From: Actinomycetota bacterium
Lineage (GTDB): Bacteria > Actinomycetota > Humimicrobiia > Humimicrobiales > Humimicrobiaceae
Assembly: GCA_028698215.1 (NCBI GenBank)
Contig: JAQVDY010000013.1
Span: forward strand, 1 to 41,899
DNA length: 41,899 nt
Direction of reading: 5' to 3'
Made by a program: the position numbers and the translations under genes. Below the pieces are notes generated by a model that saw only the letters and a program-made list of their open reading frames with translations, did no database searches and had not been told where the DNA came from. Of the stretch, positions 25,020-33,115 are shown in pieces; the stretch's first letter is position 1; each line of letters starts with the position of its first letter.

Positions 25020-25862
25020 CTATATTCCGCAGGACCTTAGGAATTCCACACTTTTCTTAAGCATGACTTCATCTCCTACTATTTCCAGGGTTGAGTTTTC
25101 GATATCCTGGTCCTTTAGTTCCTGGCAAACCCCTTTTATGTCTATTACTCCATCCCCCATGGCTATAGTGGAAAAACCGGCACCAAACTGCTTACCCCTT
25201 CTGGGTATCCAATCTTCTCCCAAATCCTTCCAATGTATATGGTGAATTTTATCCTTAAATTTTTTAGCCACATCAACCGGGTTAGTTCCACCCAGCCAGG
25301 TATTGCCGGTATCCAGGTTAAGGCCCAGGGCGGGAGCATCGTCTAGCAGCTCAAAAATCTTGGCCAGGCCCTCAATAGTATCGGTTACCGGACCATGGTT
25401 TTCCACCAATATCCTTACTCCATAATCTTCAGCCATCCTTACCGGCTCATAGAGTTTTTCTGCTATTATGAAAGTCCTCTGCTCAAAACTTAATTTTTCA
25501 GCCCATTGGGTATGGGGCTCATTTTCGGTAGTGATTACATCTTTGACTCCCAGAGCAGCCGCAATTTTTATGGCTTTCATAATTTCTGCCGTACTATAAC
25601 GGCTGGGCTTGGAAGGATCAAGGAGATTAGCATGGGCACAAACCGTAGATATTTTTATTCCATATTTATCAAACATCCTTTTTATATCGAAAGGATTGTC
25701 ATCCAGGCTTACCGTGGGGCTAAAGCCTGCTGTTCCCAGCATGCTTCCCCCTGCATTAGTATCAGTAATATCAGCGCAAGTAAAGCCCATCTCTTTGGCT
25801 GCCTTTAGTTGGTCTTCCACACTGGCAAAGGGTTTGATTAACAAAAATAGTCCGATATTCAT
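25020..25862 (-). CDS. Sugar phosphate isomerase/epimerase (IolE/IolI-like TIM barrel)
   Basis: A 280-residue xylose-isomerase-like barrel with a regular ligand set: Glu in I-L-V-E-N-H-G-P, Asp in L-N-L-D-T-G-N-T, His in I-H-H-I-H-W-K-D and Glu in L-E-I-V-G-D-E. D-T-G-N and the H-W-K-D pair are common in inosose dehydratase/isomerase-like members. ATG start with AGAGAGG about five bases upstream. It is separated from the six-gene operon by 259 bases with a candidate promoter for that operon, so it is likely its own unit. Upstream, CTTTCATGAAAG (25936-25947) is a perfect 12-base palindrome that may be an operator. Confidence 0.84.
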   Translation of the reverse strand: MNIGLFLLIKPFASVEDQLKAAKEMGFTCADITDTNAGGSMLGTAGFSPTVSLDDNPFDIKRMFDKYGIKISTVCAHANLLDPSKPSRYSTAEIMKAIKIAAALGVKDVITTENEPHTQWAEKLSFEQRTFIIAEKLYEPVRMAEDYGVRILVENHGPVTDTIEGLAKIFELLDDAPALGLNLDTGNTWLGGTNPVDVAKKFKDKIHHIHWKDLGEDWIPRRGKQFGAGFSTIAMGDGVIDIKGVCQELKDQDIENSTLEIVGDEVMLKKSVEFLRSCGI

Positions 25863-26332
25863 AATACCTCTCTTCCTTATAGATAATAGTTTAGCAATGA
25901 TTGGTGGTTTAATTTTTTAAAAGGTGCTTGCCTCACTTTCATGAAAGATAGATAAAGCGGGTAACCAGGTTTTGTCTTTTTGAATTTTTACTGATGCTGT
26001 TACGCTTTTCATTGGTTTTTAAGGCTTCATATAATTTTGCTTATACGCTTAAACCACTTAATAAGGATTATGGCATATTATAATCAGATTACAATACCAA
26101 ATAGATTTAGCATCAATTTGCCAAGCTGAAATAGCTTAAACCGGTTATGGGTAATATTTACATGAAACCACAGCTAAAATTATGGAAAATAGTTATTCTA
26201 TATAGACAAAGCATGCAAGTTGGAATTACAATACTATTAAATCTTTTATCGGCTGTACTTCACTATTGACATAGGGTTTGCTAATCATTGGATATATTAA
26301 GCATATTTGAGTATCGGGGGGAATGGCTTATT
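25863..26332. other. Intergenic region, divergent promoters; no gene seen
   Basis: Four hundred seventy bases between divergent genes with no coding frame I would support. Visible elements are the palindrome CTTTCATGAAAG at 25936-25947 and a plus-strand TTGACA at 26266-26271. The latter lacks a -10 box at normal spacing (TATATT at 26293-26298 is 21 bases away). The rest is AT-rich and unstructured to my eye. Confidence 0.6.
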
Positions 26333-26779
26333 ATGAAAGAAAACCTCATTGCACCCTGCGGTATGAACTGCAGCTTGTGCATTGCTTATATTTTTATGCA
26401 AAAGGACCTAAACCAACATGGATTTCATCGGCAATATTGTCCCGGCTGCATTCCCCGTAAAAAGAACTGTACCTATATGGGACATAAATGTGAATCACTA
26501 AAAAAAGGAAGTATCAGGTTTTGCTTTGAATGTGAAGATTTTCCCTGCAAGAGCTTAAAAGCATTAGATAAGCGCTACCGTACCAAATACCACATGAGCA
26601 TGATCGAAAATCTTCAATCAATTAATGAACACGGCCTGCAAAGTTTTTTAAAAAAGGAAGCAAAAAAATGGCAGTGCCCGGAGTGCGGGGGAGTAATATG
26701 CTGCCATAACGGATTGTGTTTAAATTGTGACCTGGATAAATTGCTTCAGAATAAGAAGTACCGATGGAATGAGGGTTAG
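26333..26779 (+). CDS. DUF3795 family cysteine-rich protein
   Basis: A 148-residue small protein with a DUF3795 layout: A-P-C-G-M-N-C-S-L-C near the start, Y-C-P-G-C, then F-C-F-E-C-E-D-F-P-C, and a C-terminal C-P-E-C-G-G with C-C-H-N-G-L-C-L-N-C. More than a dozen cysteines suggest zinc or Fe-S binding. Function of the family is unknown. Start at ATG 26333, preceded by a G-rich GGGGGGA site; the open frame extends to a TTG at 26288 without support. The 3' end overlaps the ATG of the DUF7000 gene by eleven bases, so the two were built as an operon. Confidence 0.78.
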   Translation: MKENLIAPCGMNCSLCIAYIFMQKDLNQHGFHRQYCPGCIPRKKNCTYMGHKCESLKKGSIRFCFECEDFPCKSLKALDKRYRTKYHMSMIENLQSINEHGLQSFLKKEAKKWQCPECGGVICCHNGLCLNCDLDKLLQNKKYRWNEG

Positions 26780-27271
26780 ACTCTTGGAATCACTAAACAC
26801 TTATATAAAGGAATATAGGATACAGCTAAAAAAGGGAACATCCAGAAAGCTTATAAGGGCATTATGGCATTCATGTCAGGACTAAAAAACTACATGGAAA
26901 AGAAGTACTCGGAATATGCTTCAAGCGCACTTTATTATGGATATATGGATATGACCTATTTTGCATTTACCCCTTTAGAATTAAAGAAGAAAAATCTAAA
27001 AATTGCTGTCGTTTATTTACATGAACAGAACAGGTTTGAAGTCTGGCTGGGAGGCAGCAACAGAAAGGTTCAGGCTGAGTATATTGAGAAACTGAGACAT
27101 ATAGATACCGGAGACTATAAACTATCACGAATTAACCCGGGTGTTGATTCGATTATTGAATTGCAGATTATTGAACAGCCTAATTTCGACCGGGTAGAAG
27201 ATTTGATGCAAAAAATTGAAAGTAAGACAATTGAATTTGCAAAAAATATCCTTTCAATTTTAAACGAATGA
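26769..27271 (+). pseudogene. DUF7000-like gene split by a -1 frame change at A AAA AAG
   Basis: Frame one starts at ATG 26769 (overlapping the upstream stop) and reads S-L-N-T-Y-I-K-E-Y-R-I-Q-L-K-K before going off-family and stopping at 26885. If the ribosome slips back one base at AAAAAAG (26828-26834), it continues G-N-I-Q-K-A-Y-K-G-I-M-A-F-M-S and joins the frame that runs to 27271 with Y-G-Y-M-D-M-T-Y-F, V-V-Y-L-H-E-Q and F-E-V-W-L-G-G, typical of DUF7000 as I recall it. So the break lies at the A tract. Explanations are a lost A (mutation or sequencing error) or programmed -1 frameshifting at a classic slippery heptamer. Translation might also begin at ATG 26864, giving a 135-residue protein. 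Confidence 0.65.
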
Positions 27272-28057
27272 TGGGTGAGCTATTCCATGGAAATAAGACA
27301 GTATATGAAAAACAAAATGAAGACAAGTTGCTGAAACTGATTAAGAATGAAGGTTTGAATTGGAAACGACATCAATATTAACCGCTCAACTGTATGGCTA
27401 AAATCCATGCTGAGAACAAAACACTGCCTTTGTGGGAAAGGCTAAAAAGTGTGTGTTTTTGAGGCTTTAAGAGAGTTTGTAAAACTAAATTTTGACATCA
27501 ATTCTGGTATCTGTATTTAGCCTAAATATCAAATGTTGAGACAGTGATATTGATAACGAAGAAAGGCTGATATGGGCTTTTTGCTTGGATTGTGGCAGCT
27601 CGGTTTGTACTAAAATCCCCATTGCAGAAAATGTCGATAAAGGATTGTGGTAAGAGATAAATTTGAATTCGAGGTGGTGTAAATAATGATTGCAAAGGTA
27701 AATCTTAAAGAACAAGCACATAGTTCAAATAATCTATTTGAATATAAGGGGGTCGGTTCATTTAATAATCATATGATGAATGTCTTGCAAGTAGAGAATA
27801 GAACTTGGGAGTTTAATTTAAATCTGATAAATGCAAAGATATGATTATCCCTATGATAAATATACCTTGCTTTGAGCGTGAGGCCTAAAAAATTACTTCA
27901 TTATCAAGACCAAAATTACCGGCTATTAAACCAGCAAAGTATTTACCCTGCTGGCCTGACAGACCAATATTAGAGATACCAGGGCTATTTCCTAATAGAG
28001 CCTAATATTATTATAGGGGATACCGATAACCTGGACCGGTCGGTAAGTATGACTTGC
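27272..28057. other. Gene-poor, apparently decayed region
   Basis: No full gene is visible. Short coding-like pieces occur: a 37-codon frame on the plus strand from ATG 27268 overlapping the previous stop by four bases; a plus-strand stretch near 27570-27655 reading L-D-C-G-S-S-V-C-T-K-I; a 52-codon frame at 27686-27844; and a minus-strand stretch near 27890-28005 reading N-I-G-L-S-G-Q-Q-G-K-Y-F-A-G-L-I. The last precedes no start codon and ends in a stop. The mix of short frames on both strands fits degraded genes. No transposase or terminal repeats were found. Confidence 0.5.
27686..27844 (+). pseudogene. Short ORF, possible truncated cupin-like remnant
   Basis: A 52-codon frame with a GAGGTGGTG-type site upstream. 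It reads M-I-A-K-V-N-L-K-E, then Q-V-E-N-R-T-W-E-F, which recalls the N-terminal strand of small cupin proteins just before their H-x-H motif, but the frame ends without metal ligands. It may be a remnant or simply chance; I hold this weakly. Confidence 0.25.
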
Positions 28058-29113
28058 CTACATATTGTCTATACTGGCAGGAGCAGAATCCCTGATTACC
28101 AGATCGGGTTCCAGCAGCAATTTTTTCTCAATATCTGTTTCCTGCTTTATGGTTTTCAGCAGGGTTTTAACCCCCTGAATACTCATGGTCCTAATGGGTT
28201 GATTGATGGTGGTCAAGCTAGGGCTTAATACACTGGAGAAAGTAATATTATCATAACCTATAACTGCTATATCCTGGGGTATCCTAATTCCCATTTCATT
28301 CAACCTTTTAATGATTCCAAAGGCTATTTGGTCATTGGAAGCAAAAATACCTTTTGGTTTGGCTTTGGATAATATCTGTTTGGTGGCCCTATAGCCCAAT
28401 TCAATTTTTTCATAAGCATTTTTCTCATCAGCTATATAAACCATATCTGGATTGACATTAAGCCCGAACCCCATCATGGCGGTGAGAAACCCCTGATACC
28501 TTTCCCTTAGGGAATAGCAGTATAGCGGTTCACTGCAATAGGCAATATCTTTAATACCCAGGGAAACAAAATGCTTTATGGCTAAAAAGCTCCCCTTTAT
28601 ATTATTTACCAGTATGCTGGGAGCACCCCGGTCGACCTCAGTTACCTCATCGTCTATAGCTACAAATTGGATATTGTAATTTTGAAGTTTCTTATAGCAG
28701 TCCCGGTTGGTAAGGCCGTAGCACACTATTACCCCTGCTACTTTCTGCTGTATAAGGGAAATTGTATACCAATCCTCGATGTTGGGATCATGCATGGTAT
28801 AGCCGATAAAAATAAAGTAGCCCCGTTCCCTGGTTAATTTTTCAGCATATTTAATAATCTCATTGTAATAATTATTCATAACGTCAGGAACCAATATGCC
28901 TATTATATTGGTTTTCCTTTTCTTGAGATTACGGGCTACCATATTAGGAATGTATCCCAAGTCATCCGCGGCTTCCAGGACTTTCTTCCTAACTGCTTCA
29001 GAAATACCCTCGGTATTGTTTATGACATAGGAAACGGTAGCCTGCGATACTCCCGCAATACGAGCTATTTCTTTCATGGTAGGAGCACTACCGTTGCCGC
29101 TTTTAATAGTCAA
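28058..29113 (-). CDS. LacI family transcriptional regulator
   Basis: A 351-residue sugar-responsive regulator. The N-terminal LacI headpiece is at about residues 13-60 (M-K-E-I-A-R-I-A-G-V-S-Q-A-T-V-S, then V-A-R-N-L-K hinge helix). The periplasmic-binding-protein-like effector domain follows (N-I-I-G-I-L-V-P-D, then I-F-A-S-N-D-Q-I-A-F-G, and I-A-V-I-G-Y-D-N-I). TTG start with AAGG nine bases upstream gives a 12-residue tail before the headpiece; the first ATG (29077) would begin right at the headpiece but lacks a ribosome site. It lies inside the sugar island and probably controls neighbouring isomerase genes through CG-centred operators such as the one at 24787-24798. Confidence 0.92.
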   Translation of the reverse strand: MTIKSGNGSAPTMKEIARIAGVSQATVSYVINNTEGISEAVRKKVLEAADDLGYIPNMVARNLKKRKTNIIGILVPDVMNNYYNEIIKYAEKLTRERGYFIFIGYTMHDPNIEDWYTISLIQQKVAGVIVCYGLTNRDCYKKLQNYNIQFVAIDDEVTEVDRGAPSILVNNIKGSFLAIKHFVSLGIKDIAYCSEPLYCYSLRERYQGFLTAMMGFGLNVNPDMVYIADEKNAYEKIELGYRATKQILSKAKPKGIFASNDQIAFGIIKRLNEMGIRIPQDIAVIGYDNITFSSVLSPSLTTINQPIRTMSIQGVKTLLKTIKQETDIEKKLLLEPDLVIRDSAPASIDNM

Positions 29114-29160
29114 TGCTTTATACCTTCTTTAATGGATTGGCATCTGCCTGTCTAAATCCA

Positions 29161-29188
29161 AACATATGCTTGTTTTCTAAGACTGCAA
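29161..29188 (-). promoter_or_regulatory. Weak candidate promoter of the LacI gene
   Basis: Minus-strand TTGCAG (29188-29183), 16 bases, then TATGTT (29166-29161). Each box has two mismatches, so this is a tentative call. It would give a leader of about 40 bases. Confidence 0.3.
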
Positions 29189-29333
29189 AACATCCTAATA
29201 AGTTTCAGCAGCCATGCCCAACAACGCAATAGCAGAATAATAAGCTATTGTAAAGCTTAATGTCTTAAATGGCAAAATAAGATAAGACCTGGCAGAAACT
29301 TTATAATTTATGTAACAGCCAGTTTTTATACCC

Positions 29334-30320
29334 TTATTTTTTCAAAGCATCATCAAATGCGCCAGAAGCAGGATTTATATCTATATCTTTGACAAACTGG
29401 TAAGCTTCTGAAGCTCCCCTTATCCTGTCCATGCCTGAGTCTTCCCATTCCACAGACAGAGGGCCGTCATAACCTATGTCATTTAATTCCCTGATGATAG
29501 ATCCAAAGTCCACATCCCCCCTGCCGGGTGAACGGAAGTTCCAGCCCCTGGTAGGCTTGCCAAACTCAATGTGGGAACCCAGTATGCCGGTAAGACCATC
29601 CAGGGTTACCGAAGCATCCTTGATATGGACATGGTATACCCTGTCCGGAAGTTCCCTGATCATGAGGTGGGGAGTGATACCCTGCCACAATAGATGGCTG
29701 GGGTCAAAGTTCATCCCTAATGTTTTTCTGTAATCAAAGGCTTCCAGAAGCTTAACAAAGCTGTAGTAATCATAGGCTATCTCAGTAGGATGGACTTCCA
29801 GGGCAAATACTATTCCTTTTTGGTCCATCTTATCAAATAAGGGTGTCCATCTTTCTACTATGGTCCTATAGCCTTCATCTACCATCTCCTGGCTGGTCTG
29901 AGGAAAGGAATACCAGTAATTCCAGATGGGGGAACCTGTAAATCCAGATATGATTTTAATGCCAAGATTTTCTGCTGCCTGTATTACGTAACCAACTTCT
30001 TCTATGGCCCATTTTCTCATAGCTTCTGGATTATCAGCTACAGAAGCGGGGGCAAAACCGTTATGCCTTTTATCAAATACATCCCCTACCAGCTGGCCGC
30101 AAAGGTGGGCGCTTATAGCCCAGGCACCCAGATTATATTTTTTCAGGGTATCTTTTATCATATTTACATAATCCTGGTCTTCAGCTGCTTTTCGGGGATC
30201 TACATGGTTGCCCCAAGTAGCCAGCTCCAATCCTTCATATCCCATCTCCGCTGCAGTTTTACACATTTCTTCAAAGGGCAAGTCTGCCCATTGTCCGGTA
30301 AAAATTGTTACTGGTCTCAC
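29334..30320 (-). CDS. Sugar phosphate isomerase/epimerase (AP-endonuclease-2 TIM barrel)
   Basis: A 328-residue xylose-isomerase-like barrel. Ligand segments are F-A-L-E-V-H-P-T-E, M-N-F-D-P-S-H-L-L-W-Q-G, V-Y-H-V-H-I-K-D and L-S-V-E-W-E-D. The D-P-S-H-L-x-W-Q-G motif is one I associate with a frequent subgroup found beside Gfo/Idh dehydrogenases in sugar clusters. GTG start with AAGGGGT seven bases upstream. It has its own promoter (30354-30381) and is 220 bases upstream of the LacI gene on the same strand. Substrate unknown; an oxidised sugar or inosose is the natural guess. Confidence 0.86.
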   Translation of the reverse strand: MRPVTIFTGQWADLPFEEMCKTAAEMGYEGLELATWGNHVDPRKAAEDQDYVNMIKDTLKKYNLGAWAISAHLCGQLVGDVFDKRHNGFAPASVADNPEAMRKWAIEEVGYVIQAAENLGIKIISGFTGSPIWNYWYSFPQTSQEMVDEGYRTIVERWTPLFDKMDQKGIVFALEVHPTEIAYDYYSFVKLLEAFDYRKTLGMNFDPSHLLWQGITPHLMIRELPDRVYHVHIKDASVTLDGLTGILGSHIEFGKPTRGWNFRSPGRGDVDFGSIIRELNDIGYDGPLSVEWEDSGMDRIRGASEAYQFVKDIDINPASGAFDDALKK

Positions 30321-30353
30321 TTTGTACCCCTTTATTTAGATTATAATTTTTTA

Positions 30354-30381
30354 CTTATACCTATAAATAGACAGCTATCAA
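30354..30381 (-). promoter_or_regulatory. Promoter of the isomerase gene at 29334-30320
   Basis: Minus-strand TTGATA (30381-30376) and TATAAG (30359-30354) with a 16-base spacer. Start of transcription would be near 30347, giving a leader of about 27 bases that includes the AAGGGGT ribosome site. Confidence 0.5.
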
Positions 30382-30482
30382 TAAACAGGCTTACGGTTAA
30401 ATGATTTTTTAATAGCTGCTAATTAAATATTAATATTGTTTTTTTTTATTTGCAAGCTATAAGCATTTGGCCACTGGCATAC

Positions 30483-30926
30483 TTAAAATTTCAGCTGGTA
30501 AACTTCCTGGAAATGGGTGACCAGGTAATAGGTAACTACGGTTACCTTTATTAATACTGTAGAAGCCTGGGCCATAAAGTCCCTTAACTGGGGATGCCTG
30601 GCTTCCAGCAGCCGGTAATTAAAACTATCCTTTTTATCCAGGGTTCCAGCCTCGCCCATAGCGGTAACTGCTGAAGCCAAATAAAAATCATCTGCATAGT
30701 TTTGCCGGTCATCTATAAGCAGGGATACTATTTTATTCTCAGAAAGATACTCATATTTCCGGGAATCTGAACCCACCGCAAATACCAGGTAGCTTAAATC
30801 TGGAGCAGCAGCAAAAGCCACCAGGCTGGTATAGGGATAGTCCCTGGTATGGGTGGCCAATACTGCCAGGCCCTGTCCCCTGAGCAGTTCCTTTATTTTA
30901 GCTTTCACTTGTTTTTGATTGAGCAT
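30483..30926 (-). CDS. Pyridoxamine-5'-phosphate-oxidase-like FMN-binding protein
   Basis: A 147-residue split-barrel protein of the PNPOx-like family. The pattern G-L-A-V-L-A-T-H-T-R-D-Y-P-Y-T-S-L-V-A-F, then Y-L-V-F-A-V-G-S-D-S-R-K-Y-E-Y-L, then N-K-I-V-S-L-L-I-D-D-R, is the flavin-binding half of such proteins, which serve as flavin reductases, F420 enzymes or general stress proteins. Not a true PdxH, since the C-terminal R-x-x-R-L-P is missing. There is no ribosome site; a TATAAT lies only eight bases before the ATG, so the transcript may be leaderless. It is divergent from the zinc-ribbon gene. Confidence 0.78.
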   Translation of the reverse strand: MLNQKQVKAKIKELLRGQGLAVLATHTRDYPYTSLVAFAAAPDLSYLVFAVGSDSRKYEYLSENKIVSLLIDDRQNYADDFYLASAVTAMGEAGTLDKKDSFNYRLLEARHPQLRDFMAQASTVLIKVTVVTYYLVTHFQEVYQLKF

Positions 30927-30934
30927 GATTTATT

Positions 30935-30940
30935 ATTATA
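30935..30940 (-). promoter_or_regulatory. Perfect -10 box eight bases before a start codon (leaderless mRNA candidate)
   Basis: Minus-strand TATAAT is followed by AATAAATC and then ATG at 30926. With usual -10 to +1 spacing, transcription would start at or one to two bases before the ATG. No Shine-Dalgarno is present. No clear -35 is visible, though the upstream sequence is very AT-rich. Confidence 0.45.
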
Positions 30941-31021
30941 GGATAAAATGGTTAAAAATATATATATTTTAAGCTTAAATGTTATAATTATTACTATAAG
31001 CAATTTGAAAGGTGATAAGCT

Positions 31022-31171
31022 ATGGCTAAAGAAGTAAAAAGTGATGAAATGTTTTGCCCTGAATGTGGCGCTGCTATAAAAAAAGGGTTTATGACCTGTT
31101 CCAATTGTAAGCTAAAGGTAAGACTAACCGAAGAGATAAATAAAAAGCAGGAAGAACAGGGAGAAAAATAA
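31022..31171 (+). CDS. Small zinc-ribbon protein, 49 residues
   Basis: A short gene with F-C-P-E-C-G (Cys12, Cys15) and M-T-C-S-N-C (Cys26, Cys29), a four-cysteine zinc ribbon, followed by a highly charged tail rich in Glu and Lys. AAAGGTGAT gives a good ribosome site eight bases before the ATG, and an AT-rich divergent promoter region lies upstream (TATAAT at 30983-30988, TATAAG at 30995-31000). Such tiny ribbons often assist RNA polymerase, ribosomes or larger complexes; nothing here shows the partner. Likely genuine, given the codon pattern and ribosome site. Confidence 0.7.
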   Translation: MAKEVKSDEMFCPECGAAIKKGFMTCSNCKLKVRLTEEINKKQEEQGEK

Positions 31172-31241
31172 GGCGCTGATACCGGTTAACTTTCTACAAA
31201 GCCATTAATTAAACCCCAGCTTGTTCCTGGCCGTCTTTGGC

Positions 31242-32087
31242 CTATTTTCCTAATTTATTAGCTTTACAATTTTCAATTAGGCCTATAAATTTTTCTATAC
31301 TTTTGCGGTAACGTTCTGCTGAGATTAGATACCCATTGCTATGGGTTCCGGCTATGGTAACCAGCTCTTTTTCTGATTCTATGGCCTGGTAAAGCTTTAG
31401 GGCATGATGGTAGGGTATATAACCGTCCTGTTTGCTATGCATCAATAACACCGGACATTTCACTTTGGCCACAGATTTTAAGGTGTTATAGTCAAATTGT
31501 AAAAACCTTCTAACCGGTAGGCTGGGATAAAGATGTTTTCCCATATCTTTCATAGAGGTAAAGGTGGAATCCAGCACCAAGCCGCCAGGCGTAAATACAG
31601 CAGCCAATTCCGCTGCTATGGGACCTCCCAATGACCGGCCGAATATAATGATTTTATCCAGACCTAAACCCCGGTCCCCAGTCAAATAGCTTAAGGCGGC
31701 CATGCCGTCTCTGTAAGTGCCTTTTTCACTGGGCAGGCCCTGGCTTCTGCCATACCCCCGGTAATCAATTATAAATACATTAAGCCCTACCTGGTTAAAA
31801 ATTTTAATAAGCTCCAGCCTGTGGGATATATTTCCCCCATTCCCATGGAAAACTAATATAGTCTTATCTCCCGGTCCTGGTATCCACCACCCATTAAGCC
31901 TTATTTTAGGCTCAGAATAGAAATATATATCTTCATATTTGAGCCCGGCGCTGGCCGGGGTACCTATGATATCAGCAGAAGGATGATAGATGTGGCTGGC
32001 CTGGGTTAGGAATTTAGAAATAGCATAAGCTGCATAAGCTATGGCGGCCAAAGCAGCTATTATAATTAAAACTTTTAAGGTGGTCAT
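31242..32087 (-). CDS. Membrane-anchored alpha/beta hydrolase (BEM46-like)
   Basis: A 281-residue protein with an N-terminal hydrophobic helix (residues 4-26), so probably anchored with the catalytic domain outside. Features: oxyanion region F-H-G-N-G-G-N, D-Y-R-G-Y-G-R-S, nucleophile elbow G-R-S-L-G-G, acid in H-S-K-Q-D-G-Y-I-P, and His in A-G-T-H-S-N-G. This is the BEM46/DUF-type serine hydrolase pattern, likely an esterase or lipase of unknown substrate. Its ATG overlaps the stop of the PLP enzyme by four bases (ATGA), placing it last in a three-gene operon with an ion channel first. Confidence 0.85.
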   Translation of the reverse strand: MTTLKVLIIIAALAAIAYAAYAISKFLTQASHIYHPSADIIGTPASAGLKYEDIYFYSEPKIRLNGWWIPGPGDKTILVFHGNGGNISHRLELIKIFNQVGLNVFIIDYRGYGRSQGLPSEKGTYRDGMAALSYLTGDRGLGLDKIIIFGRSLGGPIAAELAAVFTPGGLVLDSTFTSMKDMGKHLYPSLPVRRFLQFDYNTLKSVAKVKCPVLLMHSKQDGYIPYHHALKLYQAIESEKELVTIAGTHSNGYLISAERYRKSIEKFIGLIENCKANKLGK

Positions 32088-33115
32088 TTTGTAAAATAAT
32101 CATGATAAGCAAACAAGGCAGGAAAGCCCCCGCTATGTAAAAATACTATATTGCTTTTAGCCCTAAATTTCTTTTTTTCAGCCAGGTCCAGCAGCCCCGC
32201 CATAGCCTTGGATGTATATACCGGATCTAAAAAAATCCCCTGCTTTTGGGCCAGTAGCTTAATAGCTTTCAAGGCCGCCTGGTTAGGCTTGCCGTAACCC
32301 GGCTGCCAGTAATCATCTATAATATTTACATCGCTGCTTGCTATGTCTATGTCCTGGCCTATCAAGGCAGCAGTCTGCCTGGCCCTATCCGCTATTTCAG
32401 ATGATGCCTGGGATTGATTGCCGGTAACACTTATACCTATTACCCTAATTTTAGTTTTCATGTCCCTGTTAATCAATGCAGCCCCTGCCAATAAGCCGCA
32501 GTAAGTACCGGTGGTACCCACCGCAGTAACCACATAATCAAGCCGAATGCTCCTATTTTGGCATTGTTCAAATAATTCCAGAAACCCCAGCACATAACCC
32601 AGTGAGCCCAGGGGGGTGTAGCCCCCGACAGGTATAATATAGGTTTTCTCCCCTAACAGCCCGGCTGGAATGCTGGCTATCAATACATCCGACAACTGTT
32701 TAATATTCTGGGGTCCGCCGGGAGTAAAGGGGGCTGGTTTTACTGGATCTACATATATCATCCTTGCTCCCAATATATGGTTAAGCAGTGAATTACCCTG
32801 GATTTGTCCCTTTTGGGAGGAAGAAACAATTATTACCGGCTCCAACCCCAGGCTCCGGCAGGCTATGGCTGTTTCCCGGCTATGATTAGACTGCTCAGCC
32901 CCAAAGGTTATCACCCTCTGGGCAGAATTAGCCATAGCTTCAGCCATAAAAAACTCCAATTTCCTGACCTTGTTGCCACCCAGCATATCATCCCTTTTTA
33001 TCCATAGTTTATAGTTTTGGGGGCCAGGGCCCAGCCGGGATAACTCTTGCAGCAAAGTAGGATAGCTGCCCAGGGGGACACGGGGTATATTTTTTATGTT
33101 TTGTTGATAATCCAT
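32084..33115 (-). CDS. PLP-dependent D-cysteine desulfhydrase/ACC deaminase family enzyme
   Basis: A 343-residue fold-type II PLP enzyme. I-K-R-D-D-M-L-G-G-N-K-V-R-K-L-E holds the Schiff-base lysine (first Lys of N-K-V-R-K), and F-G-A-E-Q-S-N-H-S-R follows, where Ser-Asn-His is the ACC-deaminase/DcyD signature. A glycine loop G-T-T-G-T-Y-C-G binds the PLP phosphate. The family splits into ACC deaminase, D-cysteine desulfhydrase and L-cysteate sulfo-lyase; the sequence alone does not decide. ATG 33115 overlaps the channel's stop by one base (TGATG); an in-frame TTG just upstream is less likely. Its downstream neighbour overlaps by four bases. Confidence 0.86.
   Translation of the reverse strand: MDYQQNIKNIPRVPLGSYPTLLQELSRLGPGPQNYKLWIKRDDMLGGNKVRKLEFFMAEAMANSAQRVITFGAEQSNHSRETAIACRSLGLEPVIIVSSSQKGQIQGNSLLNHILGARMIYVDPVKPAPFTPGGPQNIKQLSDVLIASIPAGLLGEKTYIIPVGGYTPLGSLGYVLGFLELFEQCQNRSIRLDYVVTAVGTTGTYCGLLAGAALINRDMKTKIRVIGISVTGNQSQASSEIADRARQTAALIGQDIDIASSDVNIIDDYWQPGYGKPNQAALKAIKLLAQKQGIFLDPVYTSKAMAGLLDLAEKKKFRAKSNIVFLHSGGFPALFAYHDYFTK

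Noticed and set aside
29227-29250. CAATAGC/GCTATTG hairpin between the isomerase and LacI genes
   Set aside because: Short AT-rich stem without a T run on either side that would fit termination.
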